Part shown: positions 1 to 7,309 of the stretch, one piece after another
How the letters are laid out: each line of letters starts with the position of its first letter
Position numbering within the stretch: the stretch's first letter is position 1
Assembly: GCF_003403075.1 (NCBI RefSeq)
Contig: NZ_CP031557.1
Span: 3,968,001-4,032,000, forward strand
Origin: Flavobacterium psychrotrophum
GTDB taxonomy: Bacteria > Bacteroidota > Bacteroidia > Flavobacteriales > Flavobacteriaceae
DNA length: 64,000 nucleotides
Reading direction: 5' to 3'
Program-made: the position numbers and the translations under genes
The notes under the pieces: model-generated
What the model was told of the DNA's origin: nothing
Databases searched by the model: none
Seen by the model: the letters and a program-made list of their open reading frames with translations, nothing else

Positions 1-467
1 TAGTTAGCACGCACTAAGATATCCTCATTATAGGGAATGCCCAGCCCCGTTGCTATTTCCTGTCCAAAGAGCGTAACCTGGTTATAGCCACGTTCTCGAA
101 ATCGCTTTGGGTGCAAGGGTACAGGTATTACATCGGTAACGGTTTGCAAATCGGGCACCTGCTTTAAAAGCGGTGCATACCACTGCCCCATTAGCCTGCC
201 CACACCTTCTTGCTTGCGGTATTTAAGGTTGTGTATAAGTTCCTGCACCATACCTTCTTTATGAAAGTAAACCAGTGACGATGCGTGTACCAGATCAAGC
301 CTGCCGTAAAACTTCTGTGCGGTTTCGTTGCCGGGGTTCAGGTAATGCTGTGTAAAAGGCATATCGTGCCGGCATTGGGTACAAACAACATCCTCGCTAT
401 CGAGCAGCAGGGCATCGCAGCCGTTGCAGGTAAGCGGGTATAAAAGGTTGATGAGGGATTTTAGCAT
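1..467 (-). CDS. ComF family protein (partial, 3' end outside window)
   Basis: The N-terminal 155 codons are present; the rest runs off the left edge. The product begins MLKSLINLLYPLTCNGCDALL. It has CxxC pairs (CNGC, then CTQC) typical of the zinc finger at the start of ComF proteins, and a later PLHPKRFRERGYNQ segment, the family hallmark before the phosphoribosyltransferase fold. ComF is an inner-face competence or DNA-uptake factor in some bacteria; in Bacteroidota its role is mostly inferred. The ATG at 465-467 is 14 bp downstream of the stop of the membrane/winged-helix gene, so the two may share a transcript. The phosphoribosyltransferase PRPP loop is outside the window. Confidence 0.88.
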   Translation of the reverse strand, partial: MLKSLINLLYPLTCNGCDALLLDSEDVVCTQCRHDMPFTQHYLNPGNETAQKFYGRLDLVHASSLVYFHKEGMVQELIHNLKYRKQEGVGRLMGQWYAPLLKQVPDLQTVTDVIPVPLHPKRFRERGYNQVTLFGQEIATGLGIPYNEDILVRAN

Positions 468-481
468 GGCAAATATTAAGA

Positions 482-1183
482 TCACTTATTGTATTGATCC
501 AACATATTTCTTCCTATATTAGTAAGCCCCCAAACTTCCTTACCATCGTTTTTCACAAGTTTTTTTATTACTCCATTATTTTGAAGTTCTTGCAGAAAAA
601 TTTCTAAAAGTTTATAAGGGTATTTTAATTCCTTAGTAATTCCCTGAACTGTCCTAAATTTATAATTGCCACTAAAGCTCATAATAATATCTTTAATAAT
701 TTCTTTAGGTGGCTTATCATTAAAATCTGACTTTGCTTTAAGTTCAGTAATGTCAATTTCTGATGCTATTCTAACCTCATCTTCTGATTCGGTTTCACTT
801 GAAATCAGACTATCAATCTTATCTTCGTTTTGCTCAACCTTGTCGAGAGCTGTCTCTGCTTTAGCATTTGTTGATGCTAAATCTTTTAAAATTTTATCTC
901 CAACAGTATTGATAAATTTATCTGCATAATAACCGGCAACAAAGCAAAAACCAGCAAAGACGAAATAATTTATTGTATCATAATTATCTGTACTTTTAAT
1001 TAGACTACTGGATAGCATATTTAATAACAAGGGAACTAACAACGAAGCACCAAGACTTGTAAAAAAGCTTTTCCAAAAATAACCTTCATTATTCAGGGAA
1101 TTTCCTTTAGTCTTAAAATAATTAGCTAAAGCAGCTAATATGCCTGCACCAAGAATTATTGAGGCTAATATAAATTCGTGCAT
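482..1183 (-). CDS. Membrane protein with C-terminal winged-helix-like domain, unknown function
   Basis: A 233-aa protein of unrecognised family. From the ATG at 1181-1183 it has two or three hydrophobic helices (about residues 1-25, 45-60 and 72-90), an acidic Glu/Asp/Lys-rich predicted coiled-coil (about 100-160), and a compact C-terminal region (about 165-230). That region contains VQGITKELKYPYKLLEIFLQ and ends in WGLTNIGRNML, a pattern like a winged helix reading a DNA or protein partner. A TTG start at 1213 would add ten residues, but it overlaps a promoter -7 box (1211-1218), so I chose the ATG. The gene is clearly more AT-rich than comF and mfd on either side, which suggests acquisition. 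Function unknown; a membrane-anchored regulator is inference. Confidence 0.7.
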   Translation of the reverse strand: MHEFILASIILGAGILAALANYFKTKGNSLNNEGYFWKSFFTSLGASLLVPLLLNMLSSSLIKSTDNYDTINYFVFAGFCFVAGYYADKFINTVGDKILKDLASTNAKAETALDKVEQNEDKIDSLISSETESEDEVRIASEIDITELKAKSDFNDKPPKEIIKDIIMSFSGNYKFRTVQGITKELKYPYKLLEIFLQELQNNGVIKKLVKNDGKEVWGLTNIGRNMLDQYNK

Positions 1184-1210
1184 ATTAAGTATTAAGATTG
1201 GTTCGTTATT

Positions 1211-1218
1211 CAAAAATA
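1211..1218 (-). promoter_or_regulatory. -7 promoter box of the membrane/winged-helix gene
   Basis: TATTTTTG on the minus strand fits the Bacteroidota -7 consensus TANNTTTG. It lies 27 bp upstream of the ATG at 1183. No convincing -33 TTTG was found at the usual spacing. Confidence 0.55.
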
Positions 1219-1293
1219 GTAAAAATAACTATGATACTTTCATACGATAATTGAGTCTTAATTTATTTTTTAAAAACTTTGGCTTGGGATTTG

Positions 1294-1301
1294 TAAATTT
1301 G
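1294..1301 (+). promoter_or_regulatory. -7 promoter box of the lipoprotein-mfd operon
   Basis: TAAATTTG matches TANNTTTG and ends 19 bp before the ATG at 1321. The spacing fits a short leader. No TTTG stands at the usual -33 distance. Confidence 0.55.
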
Positions 1302-1320
1302 CTATTGCAATTATATTACT

Positions 1321-1989
1321 ATGAAATATCTAAGGTTCTTACTGTGCTTAGGCTTCGCAGCCCTGCTTTTTTCTTGCAATGATGATGAAAAAGCCCGTAT
1401 TGCCGAAACCCAGAGGACAATAAAAACAAACGACTCTATATTAAAAGTTATCGCTGCCAACTGGAAGTTTGACTTAGCCCCCCCTACCCCAAAGGTTGCC
1501 GAAAGCATAAACGGCTGGAACGAATGGCAACAGTTTTTAAACGAACTGCACCAAAAACCTACTGGAACACTTGATGCGTATAGGCGTAAAACCAAAATAC
1601 TGGTTACTAAAGCGGACCAGTTGATGAACAACATTCCGCCATTTTTTAATAAGCCGCAAATACGCAGCCGCCTGGCCGTACTGGTTACCCAAACCAGGCA
1701 ACTGTACACGTTTATGAGCATTGAAACCATTCCTGACAAGAAAGTGGTAGGCATCATCAATGCCATTACAGACGACCTGGACAGCACACAAAAGCAGTTT
1801 GACGAGATCATCCGCTTTAGCGAAATACCAAAAGAAGAGGGCGAAGAACAGATGCTGCGCGCCCTTGACACTACACGCCTTGCTAACCCCGATGCGGTTA
1901 TGCCACAAACACAGCCCAACCTTGCAACACCGCAAAACAAATATCAGTCTGGCGGGCATGGTGCAGGCTACATTAAACAGACACATTGA
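1321..1989 (+). CDS. Lipoprotein of unknown function, coupled to mfd
   Basis: A 222-aa secreted lipoprotein: MKYLRFLLCLGFAALLFSC is a signal peptide ending in a lipobox (LFSC), followed by acidic Asn-Asp-Asp-Glu. Such Asp/Glu-rich residues after the cysteine often mark surface-exposed lipoproteins in Flavobacterium. The mature part is helical, has no recognised catalytic motif, and ends in a Gln/Pro/Gly-rich tail. Its TGA stop (1987-1989) overlaps the TTG start of mfd as TTGA, so translation of the two is probably coupled. No domain name can be given from the sequence alone. Confidence 0.82.
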   Translation: MKYLRFLLCLGFAALLFSCNDDEKARIAETQRTIKTNDSILKVIAANWKFDLAPPTPKVAESINGWNEWQQFLNELHQKPTGTLDAYRRKTKILVTKADQLMNNIPPFFNKPQIRSRLAVLVTQTRQLYTFMSIETIPDKKVVGIINAITDDLDSTQKQFDEIIRFSEIPKEEGEEQMLRALDTTRLANPDAVMPQTQPNLATPQNKYQSGGHGAGYIKQTH

Positions 1990-4900
1990 AAAACGAAATA
2001 TCAGATAAATACAACCAGTCGGCTAAGGTAAAGCAAATAGCCACTGCGCTGCAACAGCGTGAAAGCAAGCTACAGGTAAAAGGCCTTATAGGGTCTTCCC
2101 TGAGTTTTGTGATTGAGCCATTGTTCCGCGAAAGCGAACTGCCTTTTCTCCTTATCTTAAAAGACAAGGAAGAGGCCGCTTATTACCTGAACGACCTTGA
2201 GGCGCTTGTGGACAAAGACGATGTACTTTTTTATCCCGGCTCTTACCGTCGCCCCTACCAGATAGAAGATACCGATAATGCCAGCGTACTGCTGCGTGCC
2301 GAGGTGCTTAACCGCATCAACAGCCGTAAAAAACCTGCTATTATTGTATCGTACCCGGAGGCGCTTTTTGAAAAGGTGGTTACCCGACAGGAGCTTGACA
2401 AAAACACGCTGAAAATAAATGTAGGCGACCAGGTGTCAATCGATTTTATTAATGAAGTGCTGTTTGAATATGAATTCCGCCGTGTGGATTTTGTGACCGA
2501 ACCCGGCGAATTTAGCGTGCGCGGTGGTATTGTAGACGTGTTTTCTTTTAGTAATGACAACCCGTACCGTATTGAATTTTTTGGCAACGAGGTAGACAGC
2601 ATCCGTAGTTTTGACGTGGCAAGCCAGCTTTCGCTTGAAAAGAAAAATAAGATTACGGTAATGCCCAATGTGGAGAACAAGCTGCTGAACGAAAAGCGCG
2701 AAAGCTTCCTGGAATACATCAATGAGAAAACCGTATTGTTCATTCAGAACACCGATGCCCTGCTGGCACAGCTCGAGCTTTATTTTGGCAAAGCAAAAGA
2801 GGCATTCGAAAAGCTGAGCAAGGATATTAAACACGCAACACCCGAAGAACTGTTTGTAAACCAACAGGTGTTTGTAAAAAAATCACTGGACTTTACACTC
2901 GTAGAACTGGCTAATACCACCATATTTAAAACGCAAAAGACGTTTGAATTCCGCATACAGCCGCAGCCGTCGTTTAATAAGCAGTTTGATTTGCTGCTTA
3001 CTAACCTAAGCGAGAACCATAGCAAGGGTTATAAAAATTATATCTTCTGCGCAAATGATGCCCAGGCAAAACGCTTTCACGATATTTTTGAAAGCCTTGA
3101 CGAAGCCAGTCATGAAGACATCCGTAAACAGTATAAGACAATCGTCTTCCCTATTTACGAAGGTTTTATTGATGACGAAAACCAGATTGTGTGCTATACC
3201 GACCACCAGATCTTTGAGCGTTACCACAAGTTCAGCATCAAGAACGGATACAGTAAAAAGGGCGCTATAAGCCTGAAAGAGCTTAACTCATTGTCTGTTG
3301 GCGATTATGTAACCCATATTGACCATGGTATAGGTAAGTTTGGCGGGCTTCAAAAAATACAGGTTGAAGGCAAAACCCAGGAAGCCATAAAACTGGTCTA
3401 CGCTGACAATGACATTGTGTATGTAAGCATTCACTCGCTGCACAAAATATCAAAGTATAACGGTAAAGACGGTGTACCACCCAAGATATACAAACTGGGT
3501 AGCAGCGCCTGGAAGACCCTGAAACAAAAAACCAAGGCACGCGTTAAGCACATAGCCTTTAACCTGATACAGCTATATGCCAAGCGCAGGCTTGAGAAAG
3601 GTTTTCAGTACGCGCCGGACAGCTATTTACAGGCCGAACTGGAATCGTCATTCATTTATGAAGACACGCCCGACCAGGTTACCGCTACCCGCGATGTAAA
3701 AGCCGACATGGAAAGCGAACGCCCTATGGACCGCCTGGTGTGTGGCGATGTGGGCTTTGGCAAGACTGAAGTGGCCATTCGTGCAGCCTTTAAAGCGGTA
3801 GACAACGGCAAGCAGGTTGCCATATTAGTACCTACAACCATACTTGCCTACCAGCATTACCGCACGTTTAGCGAGCGCTTAAAAGATATGCCTGTTACGG
3901 TAAGTTACCTGAACCGTTTCCGTACTGCAAAGCAAAAGGCCGAAACCATAGCCGGCCTTGCCGATGGTAAAGTAGACATACTTATAGGCACCCACCAGCT
4001 GGTAAGCAAAAACGTGAAGTTTAAAGACCTTGGACTACTGATAGTTGACGAGGAACAGAAATTTGGCGTAAACGTAAAGGACAAGCTAAAAACCATTGCC
4101 GAGAATATAGATACGCTTACGCTAACGGCAACACCTATCCCGAGGACGTTACAATTTTCGCTTATGGCGGCACGCGATTTATCGGTAATCACCACTCCTC
4201 CGCCTAACCGTTACCCTATAGAAAGTCACGTAGTGGGTTTTAATGAAGAGGTAATTCGCGATGCGGTATCATATGAGATACAGCGCGGCGGTCAGGTATA
4301 CTTTATAAACAACCGCATTGAAAACATCAAGGAGGTTGCCGGTATGATTCAGCGCCTGGTGCCACACGCTAAAGTGGGCGTGGGTCACGGCCAGATGGAC
4401 GGCAAAAAACTGGAAGAGCTGATGCTCGCCTTTATGGAGGGCGACTTCGATGTACTGGTAGCGACCACCATCATTGAAAGCGGCCTTGACGTGCCTAATG
4501 CCAACACAATATTTATCAACAACGCTAATAACTTCGGGCTTTCTGACCTGCACCAGATGCGTGGACGTGTAGGCCGTAGCAATAAAAAAGCATTCTGTTA
4601 TTTTATTACGCCACCATACAGTGCTATGACCGAAGAAGCACGTAAGCGCATACAGGCGCTGGAACAGTTCAGCGAACTGGGCAGCGGCTTTAACATTGCC
4701 ATGAAAGACCTCGAAATTCGTGGTGCGGGCGATTTATTAGGTGGTGAGCAAAGTGGTTTCATTAATGAAATTGGCTTTGAAACCTACCAAAAGATCATGA
4801 ATGAGGCCATTGATGAACTTAAGGAAAACGAGTTTAAAGACCTTTATGACGACGTAGACGGCGATGCCGAAAAAGAGTATGTTAAGGATCTGCAAATCGA

Positions 4901-5345
4901 TTCTGATTTTGAACTGCTGTTTCCCGATGAATACATCAATAACATATCTGAAAGGCTAAACCTTTATAACAAACTGGGAACCCTTAAAAACGAGGAGGAA
5001 CTTATGGCGTATGAGCAGAAGCTAGTCGACCGTTTTGGACCGTTGCCTAAACCTGCTCAGGCTTTGGTTACCAGTATGCGCATTAAGTGGCTGGCGACTA
5101 AATTGGGTATCGAAAAACTGGTTTTAAAACAAGGCAAGATGGTAGGCTACTTTGTGGGCGACCAACAGAGCGCTTATTACCAGAGCGGGATGTTCCACAA
5201 GGTTATTAAGTTTGTACAGCAGTTCCCTACTGTGGCGCGCATGAAAGAGAAACAAACCAAGAATGGCCTGCGCCTACTGCTTACGTTTGAGAATGTAAAG
5301 AGTGTGCAGAAAGCGCTGAATATGTTACAGATGGTGTTTGAGTAG
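1986..5345 (+). CDS. mfd: Transcription-repair coupling factor Mfd
   Basis: An 1119-aa SF2 DNA translocase that removes RNA polymerase stalled at lesions and recruits UvrA. The UvrB-like N-terminal module is followed by the RNAP-interacting domain (about 430-500, with GDYVTHIDHGIGKFGGL). The RecG-like motor has Walker A GFGKTE near residue 589, a DEEQ box near 688, and the TRG region with DLEIRGAGDLLGGEQSGF near 908; a TRCF C-terminal domain follows. Length is normal. The start is TTG at 1986: there is no ATG in frame for about 220 codons and the N-terminus is family-like. The start overlaps the stop of the upstream lipoprotein gene. A hairpin with a T-run lies just downstream. Confidence 0.97.
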   Translation: MKNEISDKYNQSAKVKQIATALQQRESKLQVKGLIGSSLSFVIEPLFRESELPFLLILKDKEEAAYYLNDLEALVDKDDVLFYPGSYRRPYQIEDTDNASVLLRAEVLNRINSRKKPAIIVSYPEALFEKVVTRQELDKNTLKINVGDQVSIDFINEVLFEYEFRRVDFVTEPGEFSVRGGIVDVFSFSNDNPYRIEFFGNEVDSIRSFDVASQLSLEKKNKITVMPNVENKLLNEKRESFLEYINEKTVLFIQNTDALLAQLELYFGKAKEAFEKLSKDIKHATPEELFVNQQVFVKKSLDFTLVELANTTIFKTQKTFEFRIQPQPSFNKQFDLLLTNLSENHSKGYKNYIFCANDAQAKRFHDIFESLDEASHEDIRKQYKTIVFPIYEGFIDDENQIVCYTDHQIFERYHKFSIKNGYSKKGAISLKELNSLSVGDYVTHIDHGIGKFGGLQKIQVEGKTQEAIKLVYADNDIVYVSIHSLHKISKYNGKDGVPPKIYKLGSSAWKTLKQKTKARVKHIAFNLIQLYAKRRLEKGFQYAPDSYLQAELESSFIYEDTPDQVTATRDVKADMESERPMDRLVCGDVGFGKTEVAIRAAFKAVDNGKQVAILVPTTILAYQHYRTFSERLKDMPVTVSYLNRFRTAKQKAETIAGLADGKVDILIGTHQLVSKNVKFKDLGLLIVDEEQKFGVNVKDKLKTIAENIDTLTLTATPIPRTLQFSLMAARDLSVITTPPPNRYPIESHVVGFNEEVIRDAVSYEIQRGGQVYFINNRIENIKEVAGMIQRLVPHAKVGVGHGQMDGKKLEELMLAFMEGDFDVLVATTIIESGLDVPNANTIFINNANNFGLSDLHQMRGRVGRSNKKAFCYFITPPYSAMTEEARKRIQALEQFSELGSGFNIAMKDLEIRGAGDLLGGEQSGFINEIGFETYQKIMNEAIDELKENEFKDLYDDVDGDAEKEYVKDLQIDSDFELLFPDEYINNISERLNLYNKLGTLKNEEELMAYEQKLVDRFGPLPKPAQALVTSMRIKWLATKLGIEKLVLKQGKMVGYFVGDQQSAYYQSGMFHKVIKFVQQFPTVARMKEKQTKNGLRLLLTFENVKSVQKALNMLQMVFE

Positions 5346-5389
5346 GCTGCTGAGTGTCTTAGCTATTGAGCGAGGCGACCAGAGCATGT

Positions 5390-5427
5390 GATGGCGAGTG
5401 GAGGAACGGAACGCGGCCATCTTTTTT
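5390..5427 (+). terminator. Terminator of mfd, built from a repeat-like sequence
   Basis: GATGGC (5390-5395) pairs with GCCATC (5416-5421), followed by six T. The loop resembles the ATGGC...GCCAT hairpin at 9292-9311, so a dispersed repeat appears to serve as the terminator. Confidence 0.6.
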
Positions 5428-5565
5428 AGAGTTTTTTGTAGATTGCTGCGGCACGTAAGGAAAGCTATAGCTAAGTAACTGAGAGCTTTTGAATTAAATT
5501 AGTTTTTGATCTATTTTTTTATGTTTATTTACACTAATAAATTATACAACTACAAACTATTAATT

Positions 5566-6000
5566 ATGATCAAACTAGCCATATTTTTGATTCTTTTGAC
5601 ATTTGTCATAGAGTGTAATCCTCAAAAAAGATCAGTAAACTGGGATCGCGAAAATGTAGTGACCGTAAATGTAAATGACTCTACTTATACGAACGCAGAA
5701 AAGCTTGCGCAGAAAAATATGTCAACATTCATTGACATGCTAAACAACAGGAAAAAAAACGGCTATAAATTTAATGTTAGTGCCCGTTATACAGAAGATG
5801 AAAAATCTGAAACAATGTGGTTTACCGTGCTCTCAATCGAAGGAAATACATTTAACACGAAACTAAACAATGTCCCTTTTAATCTTAAAACCATCAAACT
5901 AGGTGATAAAATTAAAATTCCTAAGGAAAGTGTTAGGGACTGGATCGTATCAAAAAATCACAAAGTAATAGCTGGCAATTTCGCTAATGAAGATATTTAA
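5566..6000 (+). CDS. DUF2314 domain protein with N-terminal signal sequence
   Basis: A 144-aa protein starting at the ATG at 5566 (MIKLAIFLILLTFVIEC). Upstream in-frame ATGs would put extra polar residues before the signal sequence. The VIEC lipobox is imperfect (Glu at -1), so lipidation is uncertain. The C-terminal part (about 65-135) has the DUF2314 pattern: METMW-type start, a Trp-Phe strand, ...LKLGD-like turn (here IKLGDKIKIP) and a closing RDWIV. DUF2314 proteins often stand near toxin or immunity loci in other bacteria, but no partner is visible here. AT-rich compared with mfd. Confidence 0.72.
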   Translation: MIKLAIFLILLTFVIECNPQKRSVNWDRENVVTVNVNDSTYTNAEKLAQKNMSTFIDMLNNRKKNGYKFNVSARYTEDEKSETMWFTVLSIEGNTFNTKLNNVPFNLKTIKLGDKIKIPKESVRDWIVSKNHKVIAGNFANEDI

Positions 6001-6001
6001 G

Positions 6002-6028
6002 ATTGCTATACTCCGCTGCGTTAGCAAT
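6002..6028. repeat. Short palindromic repeat, ATTGC/ACTCCGCTGCG family
   Basis: Inverted 7-bp arms ATTGCTA (6002-6008) and TAGCAAT (6022-6028) enclose ACTCCGCTGCG. The same layout with the same loop core occurs at 9204-9235. No T-run follows. Confidence 0.6.
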
Positions 6029-6094
6029 AACTATGTAGAGTTGAGCAATTATTTTTTGTAGCTTTATACAAACAAGCAATCTAAAACATTACTT

Positions 6095-6520
6095 ATGGCA
6101 CATTTAAATCCATACATCCATTTTAACGGCAATGCCGAAGAAGCTTTTGATTTTTATCAGTCTGTTTTCGGCGGAGAATTTGCTTCTAAAATGCGTTTTA
6201 AAGACTTCCCGAACCCAGAGTTTTCGTTGCCTGAAAAAGAGGCTGAGAAACTTGCCCATATTTCTTTACCCATCAGCGGCAGCAGTATACTTATGGGCAG
6301 CGACGTACCGGAATTTATGGGTACAGTAAACGAGTCCGAAAACCGCAGCAAAATATCAATAGCTACAGACAGCAAAGAAGAAGCTGATAAATTATATAAC
6401 GGACTTTCGGCAGGTGGAAAAATTGAAATGCCAATTACTGACAGTCCCTGGGGCGCTTACTTTGGGATGTTCAGGGATAAGTATGGCATCGAATGGATGG
6501 TGAGTTTTGACAGGAAATAA
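6095..6520 (+). CDS. VOC family protein, PhnB-like
   Basis: A 141-aa single-domain protein of the vicinal-oxygen-chelate superfamily, PhnB/YjdN branch. It opens with LNPYIHFNGNAEEAFDFYQSVFGG, the hallmark of the branch, and ends with SPWGAYFGMFRDKYGIEWMV, where the closing strand of the fold lies. Family members include glyoxalase- and bleomycin-resistance-like proteins; the substrate here cannot be told. It is cytosolic (no signal peptide). It stands alone, with about 95 bp upstream and 72 bp downstream. Confidence 0.9.
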   Translation: MAHLNPYIHFNGNAEEAFDFYQSVFGGEFASKMRFKDFPNPEFSLPEKEAEKLAHISLPISGSSILMGSDVPEFMGTVNESENRSKISIATDSKEEADKLYNGLSAGGKIEMPITDSPWGAYFGMFRDKYGIEWMVSFDRK

Positions 6521-6581
6521 TGCGAATGAAAGGTTGACTTTGTGCGACTACATTCTTAATTACCTCAACAAAAATATTCTC

Positions 6582-6589
6582 TATATTTG
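6582..6589 (+). promoter_or_regulatory. -7 promoter box abutting the start of the kinase-like gene
   Basis: TATATTTG fits TANNTTTG and ends only three bases before the ATG at 6593. If used, transcription would begin at or just past the ATG, giving a leaderless mRNA. No -33 box was found. Confidence 0.45.
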
Positions 6590-6592
6590 CTA

Positions 6593-7228
6593 ATGCAAAA
6601 TCAGCTAAAAGATGAATTACACAATATCATTTCAGGAAAGAGCACGGTTAGGTTCGGAACAACTCTCCAATCAATCACCCGTTACCTTATCAATGGCTCG
6701 CAAACAGGCAGAGCTACTGAAAACACAAAGCAATTCAAAGAACAAGAAACAAAGAGGTTAGAAGACTACATATTTCAGAATAGTCTTTTAATATCGGATG
6801 TTGATTTTTCACAATATGTAAGCGAAGGCGCAGAGCAAAGGGTTTACCTTAAAGATGCTGACCATGTTATCAAACTCAATGACGCCATATATTATTCTTC
6901 ATGGCAGGATTACTTTCATAACCTCTTACTTCATAATTTTTTCTTCCCTGATACTGCTTATGACCTAATTGGCTTTACAAAAGATGATAATGTTTTGTAT
7001 GCTGTTGTGCAGCAACCGTATGTTGCTATTACAGAAAGTACTGATTTAGAAGAAGTGAAGCATTTCTTAGCATCAAACGGTTTTGAAAATATTAGAAACA
7101 ACGATTATCAAAATCAGGATTTGGGCATCATATTAGAAGATTTACACGACGAAAATGTATTAACCAGAAATGGCATCTTATATTTTATTGATACCGTTTT
7201 TTATCTTACTGATAAATTCTGGCAATAA
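6593..7228 (+). CDS. Solo polyvalent-protein-kinase-like protein
   Basis: A 211-aa cytosolic protein resembling the Ser/Thr/Tyr kinase-like domain found in polyvalent phage and mobile-element proteins. Visible landmarks: EGAEQRVYLKDADHVIKLND (about 78-97; glycine-poor loop and candidate Lys), YAVVQQPYV (hinge), LEDLHDENVL (about 181-190; DxHDxN catalytic-loop form as in aminoglycoside-type kinases), and FIDTVFYL (ID in place of the DFG aspartate). About 75 N-terminal residues have no recognised fold. There is no other Met in the protein, so ATG 6593 is the only ATG start. Strongly AT-rich. In polyvalent proteins the domain is thought to act on host targets; a free-standing role is unknown. 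Confidence 0.66.
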   Translation: MQNQLKDELHNIISGKSTVRFGTTLQSITRYLINGSQTGRATENTKQFKEQETKRLEDYIFQNSLLISDVDFSQYVSEGAEQRVYLKDADHVIKLNDAIYYSSWQDYFHNLLLHNFFFPDTAYDLIGFTKDDNVLYAVVQQPYVAITESTDLEEVKHFLASNGFENIRNNDYQNQDLGIILEDLHDENVLTRNGILYFIDTVFYLTDKFWQ

Positions 7229-7297
7229 ACAATATTGCTCACTTTCCGAATCTTCAAATTGTTACATTTTCAAATTCCTACATTAATATTCTTTTCC

Positions 7298-7305
7298 TAT
7301 TTTTG
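7298..7305 (+). promoter_or_regulatory. -7 promoter box of glyS
   Basis: TATTTTTG fits TANNTTTG and ends four bases before the ATG at 7310, again implying a very short or absent leader. No -33 TTTG was found at the usual spacing. Confidence 0.45.
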
Positions 7306-7309
7306 CAGC

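Noticed and set aside
1311..1940. 209-aa minus-strand frame
   Set aside because: Antisense to the lipoprotein gene, which has a clear signal peptide and lipobox.
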